NCBI GenBank assembly: GCA_013399855.1
Contig: VXAY01001311.1
Location: 1,185,286-1,249,285, forward strand
DNA length: 64,000 nucleotides
Origin: Oxyruncus cristatus
Lineage: Eukaryota; Chordata; Aves; Passeriformes; Cotingidae
Reading direction: 5' to 3'
Shown here: piece by piece, positions 28,101 through 40,100 of the stretch
How positions within the stretch are numbered: the stretch's first letter is position 1
Layout of the letters: every line of letters starts with the position of its first letter
Notes under the pieces: model-generated
The model's database searches: none
What the model was told of the DNA's origin: nothing
The model's input: only the letters and a program-made list of their open reading frames with translations
Program-made: the position numbers and the translations under genes

Positions 28101-31100
28101 ATGAAAAATCTGACTTTTCAGATTAATTGCATGAAGCTTTATGTTGACATTGTGCAGAATAGTGAACTGATTTATACTTTGTCTTTCAGATGAACCAGAG
28201 ACACGAGATGCATGGTGGGCAGAAATCAGACAAGAAATAAAATCCCATGCCAAGGCATTGGGTTGTCATGCTGTAGTGGGCTACAGTGAATCAACCAGCA
28301 TTTGGTAAATCATGATGATGATTTGATTTTCAAAATGCCACAGAAAATTTTATTGCACCTTCAGTGGACTTAAAGTTAACTATTTCAGCACAGTTGTTGG
28401 TACTGTCTAATACACCTATTATAATACTATACTATATCTGTTTATTATACCTACTTCAGAGAGTTTAAGTGATTTTGAGATTTCAGAATTAGACTTTTCT
28501 TTTTTTTAAAATGTTTGATTTGGGTTTTTATTGGATCTTAAGTTTTTTCCTTACAAATATTACCTTTCTTTTTTTTTTATTTTTTTACAAAGCCTACCTA
28601 TTTCCTTTTGTAGTTACAATGTTAACTTATTCTCTAAACCTAATCTACCTAAATAATTAAGACTCTTCCCAAAAGTATACGTATTGAAGTTTCATTATTA
28701 GGTAACAACTGGCAGACCAGTACTTAAATGGCAAACTTCAAATTTAAGGCATTTTCTTTACTAGGAATTCATCAATTGTAAGTTAAAGGAGAATATGCTG
28801 CCTGATAGATGTAGAATACTTCAGGTGTAAATATTCTGTGTTTCTTTCTGGAAAATGTGTGTCATTATTTTTGTCTTCCAGATGTACAGTGGCATTTAAC
28901 ATGCTAAACTGCAGCTCTGCAGTAGTCTTGGTGAGGTTGAATTCCAAAACTCGCATTGTCTTACTGTGTTTCCTTTGGCTGAGAAAAATTCCAGTGGCTT
29001 AATAACAAACTTTGTGAGAGGCTTGGAATATGGGAGAGAGAATTTGGGATTTATCTAATCAATTGTCCTCCTCTTTGACCCTTAGAGACACTAGAAGTGT
29101 CTCTCTCTAGCTCTGGAAAGTAACCTGTGAAGAGCTACCGGGGCGAGGGTATCTGGTAGTATAAACCAGAAGTACTCAGGTTCACTATTTGTTTGGAATT
29201 GCTTTGTGAAAGAACAAGCAAATTTAGACATCTGAATTTTTCTGTCAAGTTGATTTTGCCTAAATACTTTCAAGTAAAAACACTAAAGATCTGCTTTTTT
29301 CAAGAGGGGAGTTGGAAAAAGAAGTTTTGTTTCACTTTGCAGTTGTTAAGTTGAAGAAAGAAATACAGAGTTATACAGTGCTTTCGTGAGGGCACAGCAT
29401 CTGTCTGAAGTCACATTGATTGCTTCACATCTGTTGCCCTTTCACACGTATTGCTTCACTGCAGGTAGAAAAAAAAAACTACCAAATACATTCATCTTTC
29501 ACAAAACTTGAAAACAATTTTTGGAAGTCAAGTGCATTTAGAGTAGAAAAAGAAAAGAACTTTACTGACAAGGCATGGTTTGTAGTCCTTATGTTGTCTC
29601 ATCTAGTTATTTCTTGTCCTGGTTGGTGTATTAAAGACCATATTTACCTCAAAATTACTCCATCACTGAGGGATGAACTTGCACAAAAATGAAAAATTTA
29701 TTCCTTTGGCTGTCAGTCTCCTTGTAAAAAGCTTGAATATTTCGCATTTTTTTTCTGTCTTAGCTACACGGAAAGAATATGCAGAGTGTAGGGAGGCAAT
29801 CAGCTATTGGGTTACTTCACACTTGAAATTTGTTACGAAAAATGAATGTGGTTGTATTTGGTTATTGATGAAATAGTTTATTAGAGTTCCCATGCTTACT
29901 TGCCAGTTCAACTTTATTCCATGCTTAAAGTACAAGCCTCTGTGTGCAAGTACTGGTCTGCCAGACGTGTGAAAAATATTCTGGAAAGAGAAAAAACAAA
30001 TTAAAAAAGCACATGTATAATTCTAGGAAATGTGGGGAAACTTTTCTCCATATTTTGTTTTAATATAGTAATTTAAGTACTGAATATTACAGGTTTGTTT
30101 CTTATTTAACAATTTGAGAAATATTAAAAGCTCTGTGATCGTTCTGAGCTCTGACACTCCTAAATAATAAGCCTTATCAGTTACTTTACATTCTATATTT
30201 GCCGTTATTCTAGTTGTTCATACTCAGTTTTTAACTGGTTTGCTACTCCTTATCCTCCAAGAAACACCCTTGTCAGTGCTGTGTTGAAATTTCATTTTGA
30301 AAATTGAATGTTAATAAGATGATGAGGCTCTCAGCTTCCATTTTGCTTTGGGAAACAATTACACCTTGGGTTGTTGTTTGGTTTTTTTAATGTTTCTTTG
30401 CTTTTGTTGGTTTGCTGTATTTCTCTGCATTGTTAACCATAGAACTGAAAACTACTTAAAAACCTGGTTAGCCTTTTTGTTCTGTTCTGTTATTTGTAAC
30501 ATAGGTCAAAGCTCATTAGTCTTTCTGTTCAGTTCTTCTTATTCTTGTTTATACAATGGTTTAAATGCGAGAAGAGTTTGTGAGATTGAATGGATAAAAC
30601 TGCACAAATGTACAAAATTATCAGTAATATTGAATTCATGGAGTCTTTTGTACCAGCCTTTTGAATCTAATAGTTCTAGATGAAAGCATCACTGAGTAGT
30701 AGGAATTCACTTTGTTGTCATTCTTTTCTCTTATAGTGAAGAGGTCTGTATTTTGTCCGCGTCTGGCACAGCAGCTGTACTGAACCCTAGGTTCCTTCAG
30801 GATGGCACCATGGAAGGCTGTTTGGAACAAAGGTTGTCATGGCAGCCTGGCTTCTTTTCCATAGGGTCAGAGAAGGGAGAGGTTGATTTTTTTCCTCAGA
30901 GCCAAGATAGTTCTTCTCTATTAGGGTAGGTTACAGTGTTACAGTGCAGGATGCGGGACCAACCACTTTACTGCTTTTCACTAACAACATCAACCACAGA
31001 AGTAATGGAACTCTGCACCAAATTAGATATTCTGTTTTTATTTCTAACAGTCTGAATAAGGTAACACGTTTGACTACTAACACAGATCATAACTCGGTTT

Positions 31101-34100
31101 TTTTCTTTGCTGCTCTTCAGGTATCTTTCTCAACTTTGTATCACACTTACAAAGATGACAGATGTCTGATAAACTGCATAAGCCAAAAGCACCTGTAGCT
31201 GTAATATGTGTATATATGCCCTGTATATACTAGTTAAGAGCTGCATGGGAGATAAAATAGCTTGGTTGTGAAACAAAGACAGTGCCAGATTATTGCAAAA
31301 TGTTTTATTTGAAGTTTATGAGCAAAATTGTGAAACTGAAGGACAAACGTGAAGTTTCCATTTGTTTTTGCTTTTGCAAATAAAATTTGAAGAATGGGTA
31401 TTGCCAAACAGTTATTTTGGGGGGAAAAAAAATAAATTAACTAATGCATATTGGTAACTTATTATGTGTTCGTCAGGATAGTGTTTAAATATTTCAAGGG
31501 ATTATTGTGCCTGTAAGCAAGGCTATGTATTACACTTTAGCATTCTCATACTTTTTTCGTAATTAACCAGCCAATGTAGTATTATCTATTATTATTTTTT
31601 GGCCATTATCTTCTGGTGTAGATAGACTTTTAAAAATTGTAACTAGAACAAAAATACTTAGTTTTGTAGTCACTATATGATGCAGAGAAAGAAGTGTCAT
31701 GTTTATAATATAAAGAAAATTGCACTTTTATCGAAATTGGTGCTACTAAGGGTCCTGGCATAGGTTAGAAATGCCAAAGGTAAAACAACTGAACAGACAA
31801 AGCTAATGCTTGAGACAAAGTATATTTGCCAAAGTCTTATGATAAATAATGTTCCAAATCTATCAGATTTGCTGAAGCACCTCTTCAAAATCACTGAGAA
31901 TTGTTTGTGTGAAGCAGAATAAATCTGCAGTTATGCAGTTAGCCTGTGCTTTCCTTGGGCATATTTTTATAGTGGTCATTCCTGGGTATTGTTTGTGCAG
32001 GAGTGGGGCTAAGTGTTTTAAGTGGATAACAAGATTTACCTAATACCTTATCTTAGGAAATAATCCTGCTATTCTTCTTACAATGTTAATATATATTGTG
32101 CTGCTTCTCAGGATGGTTGGTTGGTTGTTTATATTCCGCTCATTGGGTTTGTATAGGTTTTTGGACACAATCAATGTAAAAGAGACTTTTCATTGTGTTT
32201 GGTACAACAAATTCATCGTCCAACTGTTGTACCATGGACTACATTTAGAAGTTACGCCTAAAGGCAGCTCAGTAATGTTTTAGGTTTATGTAAATTGTAT
32301 TTTTTCCTCAATCCCTGCAGAACAAGTTTCAATGCAAGTTTTATTTATAGTGTTTTAGCTAGTATCATTTAACCTAATTGTATTCTTCTAGTTTATATAA
32401 TGTAATACTTATCACACTGGTATAATGGAGCAGAGTAGAGCTGCAGTGTATAATTTAAGTAGGTATCTGTAGTGTTTATACACATGCACTTATTGATCAT
32501 TGTTAAAAAGATGCAGATGTTTTAAGTATGTTCTCCATAATGTATTTTTAGGATTGAAGAAGCTTCACCACCGGGTTGTGGATTTTGCCATATACCATAT
32601 GATGAATTGAACATGCCATTCCCTGCTCACCTCACTTACTGTTACAACTGCAGGAAGCAAAAGGTTCCTGATGTCCTTTTCACCACAATTGATCTTCCAG
32701 TAGAAGCAATAGTTATTGGCAAGGGATGTCTTATTCAAGCCAGGTATCTATGAAAATGTTTCCTTAGTAAAGTTTGAGAGATCCTTGAAATAATTCCTGT
32801 TGCTAAAATCCAGTATGTCATCAAACTTGTTATTTTTATGTTGAATTGCTAGGTATTAGGGAACCAGGAGAAGGAAGAGGACAGCCTACTCCTCCCTCTG
32901 TGTTGTGTCACCTCTTTTGATGGACATCTGTGAACTTACCCATGTTGCTAAACACTTGCTAAATGTTCTGCTTTTGTTTTTAATTGCCAGTGAGAATTGT
33001 TACTTTTTTTTCTGCCTGAATGTGAACTTTTTCATGCCTTTTCTTGCTGTTTGGGACTGCTAACCTGGTTAGATACAGCTCTTCCACTGGAAACTTAATC
33101 ATCATAGAATCACAGAACTGTTTGGGTTGGAAGGGGACCTTGAAGATCATTTGAGTTCCATCCCCCTTGCTGTGGGCAGGTTCACCTTAATGAACTGTTT
33201 AAGTCAGTTGTGTTAATTCCGTGCTGATGTCCATAACTGAACATCATCTCTGAAATTGTTGGCTATGTCCTGTTTATGCTGCGGTCTTTGACTTTGGAAA
33301 AGGGAAAAAACCTGGGAAAGAAGGAAGGGGCAGCTATGTGCAATCTGTATGGGTGGCCAGCCACATGGATAAATAACGGGTTGGATGTTTGGGCTGAGAG
33401 AGTAGTGGTTTGTGTTTTGTGACCTACCTGGATGGCCATGACAAGTATAACAGAGTCTGTGGTGGGACCTGTCCTGTTGAACGTGTTCATGATGTGGAGG
33501 GGGATGATGGGGCTGCATTTTCTTGAAGTTTGCCTGTTACACCACAGTGAGTGGAACAAGCCAATACAGTACCTGTTCGTTTTTGTCCTCCTCTGAGAGC
33601 AGGACAGACATCAGAAAATGATAGAGCAAGGTCGGAGGGCCAGCAAGGGAGTCAGGAGTACCTGTCCTATGCTGAGAAGCTGCAGGTGCTGGACTTGTTC
33701 AGTCTGGAGAGGGAAGGGATTTAGGGACACTTAATAACAGGCTGCCAGTATCTAGAAGGAGGTCATAGAGCCTGTGTAGCCAGGGTCTGTGCAGTGGGAG
33801 GGTGAGGCAAGAGAGATTCAGAGTGTGTGAAAAGCCACTTACCCATGAGGACAGTCAGGGAGTGAGGCAGATTGCCTTGGAGGTTGTGCAGTCTCCATCT
33901 TTGGAGAGTTTTCAAGACATGACTGGCCAAAGGTCTAAGTGATTCTGCCCCTCTGCTCAGCACCTACAGTGCTGCATCCAACCCTGGGGGCCCCAGAACA
34001 GGAAGGACATGGACCTGTTGAAGCAGGTCCAGAGGAGGCCAAGTTGATTAGAGCGATGGAAGAAAGGCTGAGAGAATTGGGATTGTTCAGCCTGGAGAAG

Positions 34101-37100
34101 AGAAGGCTTTGGGGCAACTCAGTTGTGGCCTCCCAGTACCTGAAGGGAGCCTACAAGAAATGTGGAGGGAAACTATTTAGAAGGGCCTGGAGATGGGACA
34201 CGGGAGAATGGCTTCAAACTGACAGAGAGTAGCTTTAGATTGGGTATTGGAAAGAAATTCTTTACTGTGAGGCTGGTGAGACACTGGAACAAGTTGCCCA
34301 GGGAAGTTGTGGATGCCCCAGTCCTGGAAGTGTTCGAATCCAGGTGGGATGGGGCTCTGAGCAACCTGGTTTACTGAATGGTGTCCCTGCCCACAGCAGG
34401 GGGGTTGGAACTGGATGATCTTTAAGGTCCCTTCCAACCCAGGTCATTCTATGATTAAACTCTGTTCAGCACCATTTTGGAAATCGACTTTGTGTTACAC
34501 CATGGTCCCTGATCTGTCTCTGGAGCACTTGCAGATGTCTCATTTTCTCAAGAATTCATTTCTTAAAACACTCCCATTCCTCAGAAAACCCCCCAAAACC
34601 CAACAGAACACAAAACAAAAAACTGAAGCTATAGAAAGATTTTGAGGTGAATTTGTTACCATTTGGTGAGCTAGTATGTTTTCCTGATCGTGTAGCAAAT
34701 GAGTTCCGTTGAAGGAAGCGTTGCCCGTTTGTATCATGAAAACCCTAATGGCACGAGCTCCTTTTGGACAAAATGTCTCTTTGAAAGTATCACTGGTGTG
34801 GGCTTTGAATTTCAGCCTGTAGGACTAAACCCAAAGTGTGGAATATAACTGACATAAGGTAGTCAGAGATGGAATTGCTATACTCTTTCCTTTATTCTTT
34901 TAAGATAAGTACTTTCAGTCTGGTTAATGCTTGAGCTGTGAAGGCACTTGGGTGGGGTTGTTTCTCTTTATTCCAATGTGTGTCTTCAATAATTGTATTA
35001 ATAGGAATTTTAAAAGTTCTACCAGTAGATGTCATTTCCTGCACTGATACCTGAAGTGTTTGAGGTTTGCAGCAAGAGAAATGAATATTTACACTTGGGA
35101 TCTTACTCAAAGGAAAGCTGAAAATACAAATTTTCATATGACACAGTCTGAAGGAGTTCTTGTAAAGAACTGGCATTCTATTTCACAGTTGCAGCAATCC
35201 AGAAGAATATACCTCATCAGTTCTGAGGCTGAATTGAAAAGGGCTGCAGGAACTATCCCTTGAAATAATTTTTTGAGGGGGTAAAATGGTAGTGTTTAAC
35301 AGCTACCAGACAACTTGAAATAGCAAGAGAGCTGTGTTTGTCTACAGAATTTGCCTTGTAATGATCAGGGCAAATTTTTAACAGTTGCTGCTATGTGATA
35401 GGAGTGTTAATATGTTTAGCCAAACATCCAGTAGATGCTTATCAGGAATCTGTAGATAAGGTCTTAATGTTGCATATTTATTCTGTGCTTCCGACAAAAC
35501 CTGTGTGTGATGAGTGTTGTTTCTGTCTGATAACAGTCCTTAAGCATATTTTAAGAAATGAGGTATCATTCAGTGATTTGCAAAAACCGCGTTATTTGTA
35601 ATTTTTGTATTTGATAATCTTCTTTGATAAAGAATTTTTTTGAATGCTGCTGAAGGTTATGTATTGTTCTGTTTGATAAGTTTACTTTTTATGTTGCCCA
35701 ATTTAAATGCTAATAGAATACAGTTTAATATAATACAGTTCCTATTAAAAATCAAATCTTACTCGTTGAGACTCGGCGCCTCCGTCTGCCTTGATCTTCC
35801 TGCTGAGAATTTAGTATTTTACTGGATTTTAAAATACGTTAAAAAGAAACTGATCGTATTCAGTCATACAATGAGGAAAAAAAAATTCAAAATCCCCTGT
35901 GATGACTTTGAATCTTCACTGGTCCATTAGGACTCTGAGTCTGCTGAGCCCTGCAGATCTGACGTGCTGCTCTGTGTTGTCAGGTTGTGCCGTCTGAAGA
36001 AGAAAGCTCAAGCTGAAGCAAATGCGACCTCTATCAGTAACCTCCTGCCATTTATGGAATATGAAGTGCACACACAGCTGATGAATAAACTGAAGCTGAG
36101 AGGAATGAATGCTCTGTTTGGGCTGAGAATCCAGATCACCGTGGGGGAAAATATGCTCATGGGGTTAGCAGTGAGTACAGTTTGAATCTTCAGATTCTTT
36201 GGCTTTCTTACAGTGTTTTTGCAGGAAGACATGCCAGCGTTGTGGAATTCAGAGTGGCTAGAGATATTAAAATGTCACTTTTAAGAGTAAATGAACTGAT
36301 GGAAAGGAACAAGGTGTTTAATTATTGTCAAATCAGAGCAGACTGTCTTTCATCACCAGAGAAGGAAGATTCAAAACTCTTGAAACCTTGTTATAGGACA
36401 AGATTACTAGAAGGGGGATGAGATGAAAAGAGACTTCAAATTGTTTAATGGCATAAATTTCAGAAAAATGATTGTTTTCTCTAAAGGTCCTGTGAAAGAG
36501 GTTCCTGTTCCTCAAATTGCGTTACAGTTCCGTGACAAGTAAGGTCCATTTAGTCTCTCAGTAAATCTTTTGGTTAGTTGCCAACGAGAGGAAGATTTGT
36601 TGCCTCTTCTGTGATGGCACTGAAGAAATAAGTGATAGATTGGTAGTGTCTTAGAGTCAAGAACTGTTCATTAACAATATTTTTCTAACCCCATTCTGTC
36701 ATGTTGGGTTAGAATAGTGAAATATGCTGCTTCTTCCTGCATCAGAGGGTGTTGGGGTAATACTAACTAGCTTGCATGTTCTTTTTGTCTTTCTTTATCT
36801 GTTTTCTCTAAAGAGAAATAGGGTTGTCACAACTTCAGTGATACTTTAAACGGTTGGGTCAAGTTTTAAATCCTCAAAACCATCCCTTGCTTATGCAAAA
36901 TATCCTGGGGCAGAGGTTTTAATTTTTAGTCTTGGAATTTTTAGGTGAGTGAAGCGCTCCACTATGGAAAAGTCCTGTGAGAAGGAGAGAATTTATTGAA
37001 AGAATAGTGGGATTTTTTCATAAGTGGGATTTTTTTCTTCCTAAGTGAACCAGAGAGAGAGATCCATTTCTTGTGGCCAGAGGCTGTGCTGTTAGTGCAT

Positions 37101-40100
37101 GTCACAGTGCTGTCTGTTACAGCACGAGCATTATGGTAAACTTTATCTGCAAATGTTAGAAGTACATGCTTATGTAATTGTCTTTCTTCTTAATGACTTT
37201 TTAAAAGTCTGCAACAGGTGTGTATCTAGCAGCTTTGCCAACACCTGGTGGTATTCAGATTGCTGGGAAGACTCCAAATGATGGCACCTATGAGCAGCAC
37301 ATATCTCATATGCAAAAGAAAATAAACGACACGATAGCAAAAAACAAAGAACTTTATGAGATTAATCCTCCAGTAAGTAAATCTTTTATTCTTAAAAATA
37401 AAACATTCTGAGTCAAACATACACATGGTGTATATCCATGACTCCTTAAGAGATTGAATCATTCAGAACATAAGTTTCTTTATTAATAGAGGTATAGATC
37501 TTTTCCACTGTATTTTGGGAAGCTACTGGGTTTTTCAGATCTTTTTAGCCACATAGCCAAAAGAATTCTGAAGAAATATGTAACTTCTGGGAGTGAGCCA
37601 GGCTATTTCACAGATCTGTGTCATATTATGTGGGTTTTTTATGTTAGAAAGAATTCAGTTTCAACCTTGGCTTGGATGACATCCCGATCACTTTTACTCA
37701 GCTAGGGACTTTTGTACACTATCTCAATTTTTGAGATTTTTCAAGATCAATACAAGCGTAATTTTAATTAAGAGGTTTACAATACTAACCTGTGCTGGTA
37801 ATTTTAAAATCAAACCTCAAGAAGGCAATAGCAACCAGGGGCAGGAGTTGGACTTTGATCCTTGTGGGTCTCTTCCAACTCAGGATATTCTGTTCTATGA
37901 TTTTGTGGTTCTAAATCAGTTTGTACTTACTTAGATTTATTTCACAGTAAAATTGTTCTCAGAGTGTTCTGATTCTTAGAACTGCTAACAAGTTATTTCT
38001 GGTTGCAATTATTTCTAAGCTATGTAGAACATCTGCTAATTCTTATATCCTTTTTAGGAACTACCTGAAGAAATCATAGGGTCTCCCATTCCAGAGCCAA
38101 GACAACGTTCCAGGCTATTAAGATCCCAGTCAGAAAGCTCTGATGAAGTTACAGAGCTTGACCTTTCACATGGGAAAAAGGATGCTTTTGTCTTGGAGGT
38201 GATAAACTTTTTCAGTACTCATATTCATACTTTTCTTCTCCTCAAATATATATATAAAAAAAAAAAAGAGAAAAGTTTTCTTACTCATCTCCAAGGACAC
38301 TTCTTAAATTGTGTAATTTTTTTTTTCCATGTTGTATCAGTAGAAAGTGTTAAGTATTGGATTTTGCTTTGTCTCTCTTTTTCTGTTCACTTAAAGCACA
38401 GCTATATTATGCCTAGGGGCAGTATCTGAAAAAAGATTGCCCTGCTGTTCATGGACATGTAGCAATATCTAGAAGAATAATTAAGAGCTGTTAAGAAATG
38501 TCTTTCTGCCTACTTCAAACAGCAGATCAGACTGATCAAAAACTCAAATATATTTTTATAAACATTGAGGTTCTGTGTTGTCACACTTTAGCAAAAAAAA
38601 AAAGCTTGTATATTCTTCCTGTTTCAAAGCTCTTATTGTTATAGTTGAATATTCAGAATAATTAGTTTCCAGAACTGGTGGTATTAAAAGCATTCAAAAA
38701 ACTGCATGTGTCAAGAGAGCAAATAAAAGAAGACCTGCTTTTCTGAATTTCAGCTCATGCTCTTCACAATTAAAGAATTCATGGCTTCCAACAATACCTT
38801 CCAATTCTTTCTACAGCTACAACTAGAAAGCAGAACAACACCTATAGAGAAAGAACTTCTCTATTCACTAAAATTCAAAGATGTGATTTCAACATTTTAC
38901 AGTTTTAAAGGGAAGTAGGGAAGTATTAGAGAAGGGCTAGAAATTTTTATCATCCTGTAGATACAGGTATTGCAAATACCTGTCCCTGGCTAAAAACCAC
39001 TTTAAATTACAGCCTGTAACTGCAGCCTAAGGTACATTCAAAACTGTTAATCTTCACAAATCACCATCTTCATGGAAAGTAATCTGGATGAAAAGTTGTA
39101 GATAGGGAGAATAGGAGAGCACTGTACCAGCAGTTCATTTGAAAACAGAGGTATGAAAGGAGAGTGGAAAAATAACAGGCTGGGAGAGGTTGGTATAATA
39201 AATTCAGATAGGTTAGTGCTTCTGCTCTTCTTTGGTTCTCCGGTGCATTACAAAGTAAACTGGGAAGTCCCTAAAGGTAACTTTGATGCCAGTTAACTCT
39301 CACGTTAAAAAGGGAAGAGGACAATTTTCAGCAAGTATTTCTTGCAGCTGGTCTTGACAGGGTTTTGGTTTTAATGTCATCATCTAACAGGAGTAGAATT
39401 CTTTCCTCAAAACAAAAGTTCTGATTGATGCTCTCTGAGGCACTGTATTGAAAATCAGAAAATACTTTGCTAAATGCAAAAGGGATTGAATGTTTTTGTG
39501 AAAAAAAGAGGATTTTGTAAGGCATTAAAAAAAAACAAAAAACCAAAACCAAAAACCCCAACCCAAAGACTATTAAATACTGGAAAAAACGTAAGCCCAG
39601 ACTTCACTTCTCTTGCAAAGGCTGTCAAATAGAAGACAGGCAGTGATAATAAAAGCTCAGCATACTTTTTTTGTCCAGTTTCCTCATGAAGTCTGATATA
39701 TTATACCAAAAATGAGCTGGTTAAGGGGGGTTGGAACAAGAGGAGTTTTAAGGTTACTTCCAACCCAAACCATTCCATGATTCTGTGTTTATTTAATACA
39801 AGCAGAGTTCAGCTCTTTTTCTACAGTTTTGGAGAATTCTTCCTTCTGTCTTTTTTTTGAACTCCAGTATGGGCTCTAGATCCCCATGTGGAAGGGAAAA
39901 AATCTATGTACACTGTAGTGTACTTGGTGTGCATAAAAATGATGCTAATGCTAGCAAGAAAAATAAGATCTGATGTTTAAGGAATTTGTTGGTCCTAGAA
40001 TATGCACCCTGTGTTTTGGCAGTTCAATCTTTATAGAGGAAAAAAAAAGACTTTTTTACCTGTGAAATCATTTACTACTGTTAAGAGATTGGATGTCAGA

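Larger units (their letters stand above)
15260..28189 (+). other. C2CD5: 12.9-kb intron
   Basis: The largest intron in the window, AT-rich throughout. It holds an assembly gap at 17462-17522, TA-rich simple sequence at about 18830-18862, a short tandem duplication at 21671-21719, a T17 run at 23234-23250 and a chance minus-strand ORF at 19752-20183. No CR1 or other transposon family was recognised, and no phase-1-to-phase-1 exon was found. Confidence 0.6.
32744..35983 (+). other. C2CD5: Intron carrying clustered CR1 copies
   Basis: Outside the CR1 elements at 33102-33205, 33440-33800 and 33935-34457, the intron is AT-rich with a CA-rich patch at about 34589-34620. No other element is recognised. 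Confidence 0.6.

Noticed and set aside
29084..29104. Perfect hairpin as a possible microRNA precursor
   Set aside because: The stem is only 9 bp and does not extend into a 60-80 base hairpin.
33944..34437. Overlapping ORFs on both strands at 33.9-34.4 kb
   Set aside because: They are decayed CR1 LINE text, not genes.
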